21,352 bases of DNA from a virus, in the IMG/VR virus record IMGVR_UViG_3300020205_001242, positions 1 through 21,352 of that record; one strand, written 5' to 3'. The stretch's first letter is position 1. Each line of letters begins with the position of its first letter. Position numbers and translations under genes: made by a program. Shown piece by piece: positions 12,000 to 17,701 of the stretch. The notes beneath the pieces were generated by a model. That model saw only the letters and a program-made list of their open reading frames with translations. It ran no database searches and had not been told where the DNA came from.

Positions 12000-12665
12000 A
12001 ATGAAAGATAAAATACTTTCAGTTTGACTGTCTATGCGGTTTTTTGTTAAATCGAAATATTCCTGGTTTAGCTCTATTCCGATAAAGTTTCTGCCACATT
12101 GTTTAGCAGCAACACCAATAGCACCGCTACCCATACAGGGATCTAGAACTATGTCTCCTGGGTTTGAACTTGCTTCAATCAATCTGGACATTAGTTTGAC
12201 TGGTTTTGGTGTGGGGTGATCTTTGTATCTTTCAGTCGCACAACGCCAAACTGCAGATTTACAATGCTCATTAAATGTTGCACCAGACTTCTTTGCGAAT
12301 ACACAGTTTTCTATGCTGGATAACCATATGTGCTGTCCATTCATTGGGGAAGGATTTGTTTTTTCCCACACACAATGCCGTACAGATAAACCTTTTTCGA
12401 TCAATCTATTGCGAATGTGTGAGACTTGAACTGATCCACAAAAAATATAAATGCTCCCAGAAGTCACGCGCACAACCTCATCAATAAAATTATCTAGAGG
12501 AAATGTGATAATGTCTGCGTGACTTTTATCAAGATTTCTTAAACCACCACTCTTACGATTTACCTCATCATATGGTATATCAGTGAGAGTAAGTGAAACA
12601 CTCCCATCAGCAAGTGAAGGGAGTACATTCATACAATCGTCGTTATAAAGTTTTACATTAGTCAT
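11994..12665 (-). CDS. Beta-class DNA amino-methyltransferase (223 aa)
   Basis: Motif IV TDIPY (D29-Y32, a DPPY variant) comes before the SAM-binding motif I LDPCMGSGAIGVAA (174-187), with HPTPKPVKLM and FIGIELNQEYFDL also present. This order defines beta-class N4-cytosine/N6-adenine MTases; the variable middle (about 40-140) would read the target. IPY in place of PPY is unusual. Starts by an 8-nt overlap (ATGACTAA) with the upstream nuclease-like gene. It may modify phage DNA or protect it from the partner. Ends on the TAA in element copy 13. Confidence 0.88.
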   Translation of the reverse strand: MTNVKLYNDDCMNVLPSLADGSVSLTLTDIPYDEVNRKSGGLRNLDKSHADIITFPLDNFIDEVVRVTSGSIYIFCGSVQVSHIRNRLIEKGLSVRHCVWEKTNPSPMNGQHIWLSSIENCVFAKKSGATFNEHCKSAVWRCATERYKDHPTPKPVKLMSRLIEASSNPGDIVLDPCMGSGAIGVAAKQCGRNFIGIELNQEYFDLTKNRIDSQTESILSFIN

Positions 12666-13293
12666 AATTGAATATAATTGTACTTGGACATACTTTAGTT
12701 AGTCTATCCCAACTAACGGGTACACTAATTGTAGTCCATCCATTGTTTTTTGCATACTTATGATTTCTCATTGGAAATTTATTATTTTCAAATCCAGATT
12801 TCAATTCTTTACGCATAATCAATGCTGCTTTTTTGTGATAGGGGAGAATGTAAAGAATAGCATCATTGATTTTGTGATTACAGACTGCCCAACCAGGAAC
12901 AGGCATTTTGTTAGAATAAGGTCCAAAATCTTGACTTACAATTTCTGCGAGAAAATCATCATAGTACAGATTTTTATCCCTGAACTTGTAGTCTAAAGTA
13001 AATCCCTTACGCTTTACTATTCTTGATTTGAACTCAACCAGATCAAAGGTACAATCAACTCCTGCTTTATTTTTGAATTGAGAAAGGTTATCTTTTCCAT
13101 AGTTATCTTCAAAACTATCATAATCTATAGACAAACCGAACTTACTCTCCAGTTCAACATTTAGTTGGTGAATAACAGAAAGATGTTCGCCTCTTTCAAT
13201 AATTTGCTTTTCCTTTTCAAGAGATTGTTGGAAGTTGTGAAGTTTATGATTTTTAAGATAGGGTTTTGAGACAGAATAGGAAGTTTTTTTCAC
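12658..13293 (-). CDS. Putative PD-(D/E)XK endonuclease, partner of the MTase (211 aa)
   Basis: The core KAGVDCTFDL (D80), TLDYKFR (D101-Y-K103), YYDDFLAEIVS (E117) and PGWAVCNHKINDAILYI fits a PD-(D/E)XK fold of the type found in some restriction enzymes (GVD...xxxYKxR...DFxxEIVS...GW). Alternative reading: E87-F-K89. The N-terminus (1-75) is helical and charged. Start is a GTG at 13293 (GTG AAA AAA). It overlaps the MTase by 8 nt, so the two are probably translated together, as in a compact type II restriction-modification pair. First gene after element copy 14. Assignment by eye; specificity unknown. Confidence 0.65.
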   Translation of the reverse strand: MKKTSYSVSKPYLKNHKLHNFQQSLEKEKQIIERGEHLSVIHQLNVELESKFGLSIDYDSFEDNYGKDNLSQFKNKAGVDCTFDLVEFKSRIVKRKGFTLDYKFRDKNLYYDDFLAEIVSQDFGPYSNKMPVPGWAVCNHKINDAILYILPYHKKAALIMRKELKSGFENNKFPMRNHKYAKNNGWTTISVPVSWDRLTKVCPSTIIFNYD

Positions 13294-13329
13294 TTTGAAT
13301 AATAAGATTGAGTTGAGTTTGGTGGTGTA

Positions 13330-13370
13330 CCTACATTATAGGTCCACTTTGGAAGTGAGTAACTTTAATT
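13330..13370 (-). promoter_or_regulatory. Repeated early-type promoter element, copy 14
   Basis: Spacer CTTCCAAAGTGGACC, canonical -10 TATAAT, then GTAGGT with no start codon. TAA for the gene ending at 13365 is in AATTAAAG. The leader to the GTG at 13293 is about 35 nt. Confidence 0.75.
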
Positions 13371-13562
13371 CTCTGCCTGTTTGTAACAGTTTAGTCGATC
13401 AATTACACTCTGCATTGTAGCACGACTGTAACCATTTGCAAAGTAAGGGGACTTCTCAGTTTCTTCGGAGAGAGAATCAACATTCAAGCACACATCAACA
13501 CCTTGTTGAAGAGTCTGAATGATACTATTGAAGACATAATCAGGGACTTGAACGTAATTCAT
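13365..13562 (-). CDS. Conserved-type hypothetical protein (65 aa)
   Basis: Start at 13562 (MNYVQVPDYVFNSIIQTLQQ); the longer frame would run through the terminator hairpin at 13597-13626. Then GVDVCLNVDSLSEETEKSPY and YSRATMQSVIDRL. I recognise the pattern VPxYVFxSIxxxLxxGVD...EKSxYxxGYSRxxM from phage hypotheticals; function unknown. Confidence 0.8.
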   Translation of the reverse strand: MNYVQVPDYVFNSIIQTLQQGVDVCLNVDSLSEETEKSPYFANGYSRATMQSVIDRLNCYKQAEN

Positions 13563-13596
13563 TGTTTTCAGTGGTTTGGTATCTAAAGACAAAAAT

Positions 13597-13626
13597 AGCA
13601 CACTTAGAGGTCAATCTGAGCGTGCT
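13597..13626 (-). terminator. Rho-independent terminator
   Basis: Minus RNA: AGCACGCTCAGA / TCTAAGTGTGCT (12-position stem with one mismatch and one G-U) around a 6-nt loop, followed by ATTTTTG. Lies just after the 51-aa gene 13639-13794. Confidence 0.75.
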
Positions 13627-13638
13627 GGTGGGGGTTAA

Positions 13639-13794
13639 TCAACCGCCGAACATTTCATCAAAAAGCCAATCACCAGAACGCTCTTTTTCTTCCCAGACTT
13701 TGTTAGCGTTTGCTTCAATCATTGCTCGTTCAATCTTCATATCAAGGGCAGATTTGGTGCTGAACCAGTTACCGTTGCGATCTTGCCAGAGCAT
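13639..13794 (-). CDS. Small hypothetical protein (51 aa)
   Basis: MLWQDRNGNWFSTKSALDMK, then IERAMIEANANKVWEEKERS and GDWLFDEMFGG. The ATG at 13794 lies about 20 nt after the element copy 15 (which has ATA instead of ATG) and is out of frame with it, so the element only supplies transcription here. Ends before a terminator. Function unknown. Confidence 0.75.
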   Translation of the reverse strand: MLWQDRNGNWFSTKSALDMKIERAMIEANANKVWEEKERSGDWLFDEMFGG

Positions 13795-13808
13795 TGTTTG
13801 AGTGTCGT

Positions 13809-13850
13809 GCTTATACTATAGATCCACTTTGGAGGTGAGTAACTTTAATT
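13809..13850 (-). promoter_or_regulatory. Repeated early-type promoter element, copy 15
   Basis: Spacer CCTCCAAAGTGGATC, TATAGT, ATAAGC (no ATG). Confidence 0.75.
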
Positions 13851-13854
13851 GGAC

Positions 13855-14544
13855 TCAACTTCCAGATGCTTGTGCTGCTGCTTTTGCTTTTGCTCTCATT
13901 TGAACAGCAACTTTACTGTTCCACTTTCCACCTTTCTCCTCATATTCTCTACGCATTTGTGCAAGAATCTCAGTAGAAGATTTCTTAGTCTTTTGTGCTG
14001 CTGCTGTCTTTTCTTTATTTCTTGCTTGATCTCTTTCTTGGCGTGTCATACCACCACCACCTTCATGTTCCCACTTTTTGCGTGGTTTTGCTGGTGTTGA
14101 TTTTGGTGCTTCAGGTTTCTTTGTAGAAAGAAGTTTACTTGCTTGCTTCTCAACGTCTCTTGCCTTTGGTTTTTCTGCTTCAGGTTTTGCACCTCCTTTC
14201 TTTGCAGCAATTCTAGCGAGTGCTGCTTTCTTTCTTTCTTCTTTTGCTGCTGCTGCTGCCTTTGCTTTTACATCAGCAGATCCGCGTTCTTGTTCTGGTT
14301 GCTGAACTCTTGTAGATGCTTGACGTTGAGAACCAATATCTTTGCGTGGTTTGTAACTACTGACGGGTTCCATTTTACCCCCACCAACTGCTCTCATTCG
14401 ACGTATTTCAGGAGTTGTCTTCTTACGCTCAGGGCGAACTCTACCGCCCGCCTGAGCACGTTTGATAGTTGCAGCAAATCCTAATGCTTTGGACTTGTCT
14501 TCAACTTCTTCACAAAGAGACATAAACTCCTGAAATGTTTTCAT
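13855..14544 (-). CDS. Ala/Lys-rich protein, possible internal head protein (229 aa)
   Basis: The N-terminus MKTFQEFMSLCEEVE resembles the capsid-targeting sequence of T4 internal head proteins (MKTYQEFIAEA). The rest is low-complexity and very basic: ADVKAKAAAAAKEERKKAAL, ARIAAKKGGAKPEAEKPKA and PKSTPAKPRKKW, with a C-terminal helix REYEEKGGKWNSKVAVQMRA. A DNA-condensing or packaged internal protein is plausible; scaffold-type is another option. It follows an inverted repeat (14548-14576), and a near-consensus late octamer TCTAAATA lies in its 5' arm. Start ATG 14544. Confidence 0.7.
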   Translation of the reverse strand: MKTFQEFMSLCEEVEDKSKALGFAATIKRAQAGGRVRPERKKTTPEIRRMRAVGGGKMEPVSSYKPRKDIGSQRQASTRVQQPEQERGSADVKAKAAAAAKEERKKAALARIAAKKGGAKPEAEKPKARDVEKQASKLLSTKKPEAPKSTPAKPRKKWEHEGGGGMTRQERDQARNKEKTAAAQKTKKSSTEILAQMRREYEEKGGKWNSKVAVQMRAKAKAAAQASGS

Positions 14545-14547
14545 TGG

Positions 14548-14576
14548 TATCTAAACACTACTTTTTAGTATTTAGA
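14548..14576 (-). terminator. Hairpin between 14572-14772 and 13855-14544
   Basis: ATCTAAA ... TTTAGAT with inner ACTA/TAGT forms a long A/T stem. The upstream gene's TAA lies in the 5' arm. It could be a terminator or a regulatory stem for the downstream gene, like the homing-gene leaders but without an exact late octamer. Confidence 0.5.
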
Positions 14577-14772
14577 TGTCATCTTCCTTTGCTTTATAGG
14601 AACCTTTGAATACGCGACCTTCTGCATAAAATTGCTTCACACGTTCGCGGCGAGTAGCAAGAAGCAAATCATACTCTTCTTGTTGTTGTTTAGTGAACAC
14701 AAAATCTTGACGCCGCCAAGCATCTTTCAGTTCTTTAATGTGAGGCAGCACGTTAGGGATTTGTTCAGTCAT
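14572..14772 (-). CDS. Hypothetical protein (66 aa)
   Basis: MTEQIPNVLPHIKELKDAWR, then FTKQQQEEYDLLLATRRERV and KQFYAEGRVFKGSYKAKEDD. Helical and charged; the FTxxQQxxYDxLLAxRRERVxxFY stretch looks like a conserved phage family, function unknown. Ends within the hairpin at 14548-14576. Confidence 0.8.
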   Translation of the reverse strand: MTEQIPNVLPHIKELKDAWRRQDFVFTKQQQEEYDLLLATRRERVKQFYAEGRVFKGSYKAKEDDI

Positions 14773-14776
14773 TTGT

Positions 14777-14962
14777 TCAGGATACAGTAGAATCGGGGTC
14801 AGTAGAAGTTTGAGTGGACACTTGTTCAGGTGTCACACGAAGATTGTAAGGAGAATTGAAGAACCTGCGAAAAGCAGTAGAAACAATAATAAACGCTGAG
14901 ATAACACCAACCAAACCAAGGATGGTAACAGCATCGCCTCCAAAAGTATAAGTTTCAGGCAT
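14777..14962 (-). CDS. Small single-TM membrane protein (61 aa)
   Basis: MPETYTFGGDAVTILGLVGV, then ISAFIIVSTAF: one TM segment at about residues 12-31, followed by a basic RRFF and a Thr/Ser-rich soluble tail. Probably N-out/C-in by the positive-inside rule. Function unknown. Second gene after 14965-15117. Confidence 0.75.
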   Translation of the reverse strand: MPETYTFGGDAVTILGLVGVISAFIIVSTAFRRFFNSPYNLRVTPEQVSTQTSTDPDSTVS

Positions 14963-14964
14963 AA

Positions 14965-15117
14965 TCAGTAATCATAGTTTCCGTTAATGTATTCATTCAA
15001 GTTAAACTTTGAAGGTTGCTCACTCCCTTCATCTTCATCAAAGAGACCTTCATTCATTTCCTCAACAAAATCAAAAGAAGAAAACTCTTCGATTTGAATG
15101 TCGTCGAAGCGATCCAT
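14965..15117 (-). CDS. Acidic small protein (50 aa)
   Basis: MDRFDDIQIEEFSSFDFVEE, then MNEGLFDEDEGSEQPSKFNL and NEYINGNYDY. Strongly acidic. ATG at 15117, 18 nt beyond the -10-like box of element copy 16. Function unknown; a DNA mimic is conceivable from the charge but not shown. Confidence 0.7.
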   Translation of the reverse strand: MDRFDDIQIEEFSSFDFVEEMNEGLFDEDEGSEQPSKFNLNEYINGNYDY

Positions 15118-15129
15118 AATTTGTTTCGT

Positions 15130-15170
15130 GCTTACATTATAGGTCCACTTTGGAGGTGAGTAACTTTTAT
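15130..15170 (-). promoter_or_regulatory. Repeated early-type promoter element, copy 16
   Basis: AAAAGTTACTCACC, spacer CCTCCAAAGTGGACC, canonical -10 TATAAT, then GTAAGC. This is the last copy; none is seen from 15171 to the right edge. Confidence 0.75.
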
Positions 15171-15583
15171 CAGCGACTCATTATTGCTTTCATTCTTGCT
15201 TTCTTTGCCGACAGTTCAGCACCTGCTTCGTGTTCCATTTCTCCGTGTGCCTGACGGATTTGCATCCCCTTCCAACGTGCAGATTGTTTCGCAACTTGCT
15301 TGTTATATTCACTTGGTTGCATTGTTGGATGCTGTTCCTGAATCTTCTTAACGGATTTTGCTAACTTCTTCAGTCTCTTTGTTACTTCCTTTCCACCACT
15401 ACGCTTTACAACTAACTTATCAATTTCTTTTTTCTTTGGTTTACCTAATGGACCATCATATTTCTGAAGAGTATAAGAAATATTCCCTTCACTATCTCTA
15501 TTATAAGTTCCAGGAACTGCGTGTGGAGGAGTATCAGGTTTCTTTCCTTCACAGATTTGATAGAACTCTCTAAATGTCAACAT
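15170..15583 (-). CDS. Basic protein with capsid-targeting-like N-terminus (137 aa)
   Basis: MLTFREFYQICEGKKPDTPP has the xTFxEFxxxCE pattern of T4-type internal head proteins and of the neighbour at 13855-14544. The rest is basic: GPLGKPKKKEIDKLVVKRSG, VTKRLKKLAKSVKKI and SAKKARMKAIMSR. It has its own exact late octamer (15603-15610), so it is probably expressed late and packaged or structural. Function inferred only from N-terminus, charge and promoter. Confidence 0.75.
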   Translation of the reverse strand: MLTFREFYQICEGKKPDTPPHAVPGTYNRDSEGNISYTLQKYDGPLGKPKKKEIDKLVVKRSGGKEVTKRLKKLAKSVKKIQEQHPTMQPSEYNKQVAKQSARWKGMQIRQAHGEMEHEAGAELSAKKARMKAIMSR

Positions 15584-15602
15584 TTTACTTATACTTTTTT
15601 AT

Positions 15603-15610
15603 TATTTATT
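15603..15610 (-). promoter_or_regulatory. T4-like late promoter octamer AATAAATA
   Basis: Exact NATAAATA on the minus strand, 20 nt upstream of the ATG at 15583. Confidence 0.7.
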
Positions 15611-15877
15611 TTACTCAAACTCAAGCGTTCTATTTGATACTTTCATAGGTGCAGTTTGATAGTCTGGGCTTGATGAAGTTTGCACAAATACTTCTATCTT
15701 AGTCTCATCATTCCAATGACGGATTGCATTTGCCACAATGAAACAGTTAGTAATGAGAATGGATAGAAACATCAAAAGGCGGATAAGTGCTACCTTATCC
15801 GCTTCTTTATCACATTTACTTGCTTTTTCACCCAATGCTTTAGCAAGCAGTCGCCAGACAGTTTTGTTCTTCTTCAT
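15611..15877 (-). CDS. Single-TM hypothetical protein (88 aa)
   Basis: Start at 15877: MKKNKTVWRLLAKALGEKAS, then a TM segment IRLLMFLSILITNCFIVANA (about residues 33-52) and a soluble tail. An upstream ATG at 15901 would lengthen the overlap with 15840-16112. Likely a membrane protein with a basic cytoplasmic head. Function unknown. Confidence 0.75.
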   Translation of the reverse strand: MKKNKTVWRLLAKALGEKASKCDKEADKVALIRLLMFLSILITNCFIVANAIRHWNDETKIEVFVQTSSSPDYQTAPMKVSNRTLEFE

Positions 15878-16112
15878 AGACCGATTCTCTTGATTTAACA
15901 TACTCCAACTGATTCCATTGATTATTGTAACAAATTACAAGCAATCTTTCATTTGCGTGAATAGAGCAAGCACGATAGTTAAGTTCATCTTTGGGGCGAA
16001 CATTATATTCAATAGTAATGTATTCTTCGCACTTGAAATAAACCCAACCCTCAACACCTTTTCCATTATCCCATAAAACATAGTCATTAGTGTTTGGACT
16101 GTAGTTGGTCAT
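15840..16112 (-). CDS. Conserved-type cyanophage hypothetical protein (90 aa)
   Basis: NDYVLWDNGKGVEGWVYFKC, then EEYITIEYNVRPKDELNYRA, a Cys/His stretch (CSIHANERLLVICY) and WNQLEYVKSR. I recognise YVxWDNGxxVEGWVYFKCEEYITIE from cyanophage proteins. The Cys and His residues could bind a metal. The ATG at 16112 overlaps the upstream stop by 4 nt. Confidence 0.8.
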   Translation of the reverse strand: MTNYSPNTNDYVLWDNGKGVEGWVYFKCEEYITIEYNVRPKDELNYRACSIHANERLLVICYNNQWNQLEYVKSRESVYEEEQNCLATAC

Positions 16113-16390
16113 ACAAAGAACTTTTCGACTCCTTGATATTTAATAGGCATTGAAGTGTAGTTTCTTGTGTCACTAATATCTACACGAGCACCGATTGTCT
16201 TGCTGTTGATTGGGGCAAAGTATTCTCTGGTCTTGGATTTGTAAAATCCCCAGATTGTTTTTGTTGCAGCACCGTTATTGTAATCAAACTTACGATTGCA
16301 ATGCAACCATATAGCAATAACTCCCCGCTTGAACTCTTCAAACTCATAATAATACCCAGTTGGTGCTTTGTGCGGAAACTCAGCAATCAT
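16109..16390 (-). CDS. Hypothetical protein (93 aa)
   Basis: Start at 16390 (MIAEFPHKAPTGYYYEFEEF); a longer frame would need a TTG. Then KRGVIAIWLHCNRKFDYNNG and TIWGFYKSKTREYFAPINSK. A beta-rich small domain; function unknown. Overlaps the coiled-coil gene upstream by 11 nt and the next gene by 4 nt. Confidence 0.75.
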   Translation of the reverse strand: MIAEFPHKAPTGYYYEFEEFKRGVIAIWLHCNRKFDYNNGAATKTIWGFYKSKTREYFAPINSKTIGARVDISDTRNYTSMPIKYQGVEKFFV

Positions 16391-16517
16391 AGAACTTGTC
16401 TCGCGACATATACTCAATTTGCTTCTGCAGTTGTGAGATTTCGTGTTCTTGTTCTACAATTTTATTTTGCAGTTGTTCAATACGTTCTTGATACTGTTCT
16501 TTCAAATCAAACACCAT
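16380..16517 (-). CDS. Short coiled-coil protein (45 aa)
   Basis: MVFDLKEQYQERIEQLQNKI, then VEQEHEISQLQKQIEYMSRD: hydrophobic residues recur every 3-4 positions, typical of a coiled coil. Could oligomerise or bind another phage protein. Function unknown. Confidence 0.7.
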   Translation of the reverse strand: MVFDLKEQYQERIEQLQNKIVEQEHEISQLQKQIEYMSRDKFYDC

Positions 16518-16546
16518 TTTATTAGTGTGAGCAACGTGGTGAGTCA

Positions 16547-16780
16547 TCAGGTTGTGAAAGATTCAACTACTGCAGATTCTACATCTTCAGCAAGAGCATA
16601 GGTCCTTGCACTGACTACTTTTTCACGAAGATTTACATAATAATCATCATTGAATCCATTGTCATATTCTTTAATCAAATCAAAACATTCATTATCGTCT
16701 TTAGCAATTACATTCCAGATTCCCCCATATTCTGAACGGGGAAAGTTTGCAAAGTGATCAACGATATACAGATACTTCAT
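16547..16780 (-). CDS. Hypothetical protein, MKYLYIVDHF type (77 aa)
   Basis: Start at 16780: MKYLYIVDHFANFPRSEYGG, then VIAKDDNECFDLIKEY and VESAVVESFTT. Similar layout to 1551-1766 (MKLFIINNV..., VIAAESKDQCRELF..., VIEYVYGGS). Function unknown. Confidence 0.75.
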   Translation of the reverse strand: MKYLYIVDHFANFPRSEYGGIWNVIAKDDNECFDLIKEYDNGFNDDYYVNLREKVVSARTYALAEDVESAVVESFTT

Positions 16781-16806
16781 TTGTGTTTGTAAATTACCTC
16801 TCAAGT

Positions 16807-16926
16807 TTAGTTGTTAATGTTTTTTTCGTCAAGTGGGGTAGAGTTATTTTTAATAACAGTCCCAACAATAGGTGCAAGAATTATAGAAAGTATAATCCAT
16901 ATTGTAAAAAACCCCAATAAGGACAT
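16807..16926 (-). CDS. Single-TM peptide (39 aa)
   Basis: MSLLGFFTIWIILSIILAPI is almost entirely hydrophobic, followed by VGTVIKNNSTPLDEKNINN. A short membrane peptide, N-terminal TM. Its ATG overlaps the upstream TGA (TGATG), which supports it being real. Confidence 0.65.
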   Translation of the reverse strand: MSLLGFFTIWIILSIILAPIVGTVIKNNSTPLDEKNINN

Positions 16927-17063
16927 CAATAAAACTCCGCCAAAAAATATTCAACTGTAACTTCTTTTTCACTGGCAAGTCGTTCAACTTCTTTCCAGAA
17001 CTCTTCTGCTACTTTGTCCATTTCTGCTTGTTTAATAAGGTCGCGGAGTCGTTTCGGAATCAT
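16926..17063 (-). CDS. Small helical protein with YFLAEF motif (45 aa)
   Basis: MIPKRLRDLIKQAEMDKVAE, then EFWKEVERLASEKEVTVEYF and LAEFY. Amphipathic helix with a C-terminal motif like that of 1260-1400. Function unknown. Confidence 0.7.
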   Translation of the reverse strand: MIPKRLRDLIKQAEMDKVAEEFWKEVERLASEKEVTVEYFLAEFY

Positions 17064-17068
17064 TTGAT

Positions 17069-17221
17069 TTAGTTACTGTGAGGATTTTTGAGATTCTCTA
17101 CCGCTTGAGTGCGATAGTAAGCATCATACATTTGTTCGTCTCGCTGGATTAGAAAGACATTCCATCCAAGAATAAAGGCAAAACCAATCAATCCAGCGAC
17201 AACATACTTGCGGTTAATCAT
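17069..17221 (-). CDS. Signal-anchor membrane peptide (50 aa)
   Basis: MINRKYVVAGLIGFAFILGW, then NVFLIQRDEQMYDAYYRTQA: one TM at about residues 6-25 followed by a polar tail. Overlaps the upstream gene by 4 nt (ATGA). Function unknown. Confidence 0.7.
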   Translation of the reverse strand: MINRKYVVAGLIGFAFILGWNVFLIQRDEQMYDAYYRTQAVENLKNPHSN

Positions 17222-17643
17222 ACCATCAGTGCTCCGTTAGGGATTTCAACGATTTCAGGGAGTTTAGCATCATCGAACTGATTCATATTATAGCACACCC
17301 ACTCACCATTACGGAAGACATAAGCATACTCTTCGCTGTTATTGGGCAGCAGATACTCACACAGGTCATCATCAAGACGAGGGGGAGAATCTTCACCTCT
17401 TTCGCTATAATGAAGAGGTCCATAATAACCGCGTTGAGTTTTACCTTCTGAAGTATAAAATCCATCATCAGTCCAAAGGCAACTTACATCTCCACCATCC
17501 ACAAGTGCCTCAACTTTCTCACGGGTGTTGTAGTGAGTGCGAAGAATCCTACCTGCCCATTCAGGATAATTATCGTAATGGCTATAAATGCTGAGGATAC
17601 TTCCATCAGCAAGTTCCAAACCAACTCGTCCTCTTGTAGACAT
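17218..17643 (-). CDS. Conserved-type cyanophage hypothetical protein (141 aa)
   Basis: MSTRGRVGLELADGSILSIY, then SHYDNYPEWAGRILRTHYNT, VSCLWTDDGFYTSEG, YYGPLHYSERGEDSPPRLDD, EYLLPNNSEEYAYVF and WVCYNM. I recognise this as a strongly conserved cyanophage/phage family (YPEWxGRxLxxHYNTREKV...YSERGEDxPPR). Function unknown. A sigma70-like TATAAT lies 29-34 nt upstream within the inverted repeat at 17663-17701. Confidence 0.85.
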   Translation of the reverse strand: MSTRGRVGLELADGSILSIYSHYDNYPEWAGRILRTHYNTREKVEALVDGGDVSCLWTDDGFYTSEGKTQRGYYGPLHYSERGEDSPPRLDDDLCEYLLPNNSEEYAYVFRNGEWVCYNMNQFDDAKLPEIVEIPNGALMV

Positions 17644-17662
17644 TTAAGGTGTTTTGTTGAAT

Positions 17663-17701
17663 ACCTTGTCATTATAGGGCATCCAGAGCGTCCTACAAGG
17701 T
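17663..17701 (-). promoter_or_regulatory. Inverted repeat enclosing a TATAAT promoter-like box
   Basis: ACCTTGT and ACAAGGT flank CCCTATAATG on the minus strand, with TTGTAG 16 nt upstream of TATAAT. The 5' arm overlaps the stop codon of the GIY-YIG gene. Probably the promoter of 17218-17643; the hairpin may terminate the homing-gene transcript. Confidence 0.45.

Noticed and set aside
14078-14484. Plus-strand frames rich in Cys, Phe and Ala
   Set aside because: Complement of the Ala/Lys-rich repeats of the minus-strand gene 13855-14544.
13855-14544. Collagen-like or host histone-like gene acquired by transfer
   Set aside because: Ala/Lys-rich low complexity alone does not show this; the capsid-targeting-like N-terminus is a better lead.
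222-15170. CRISPR array made of the 16 repeats
   Set aside because: Spacings range from about 0.4 to 2.9 kb and hold genes; repeat ends coincide with stop and start codons, so they are promoter modules.
16180-16386. Overlapping minus frame starting MLSFRTKHQLG
   Set aside because: Out of frame with 16109-16390, which has coupled overlaps on both sides and a more natural composition.
17283-17672. Two further minus frames within 17218-17643
   Set aside because: Shadows of the strongly recognisable MSTRGRVGLELADGS protein.
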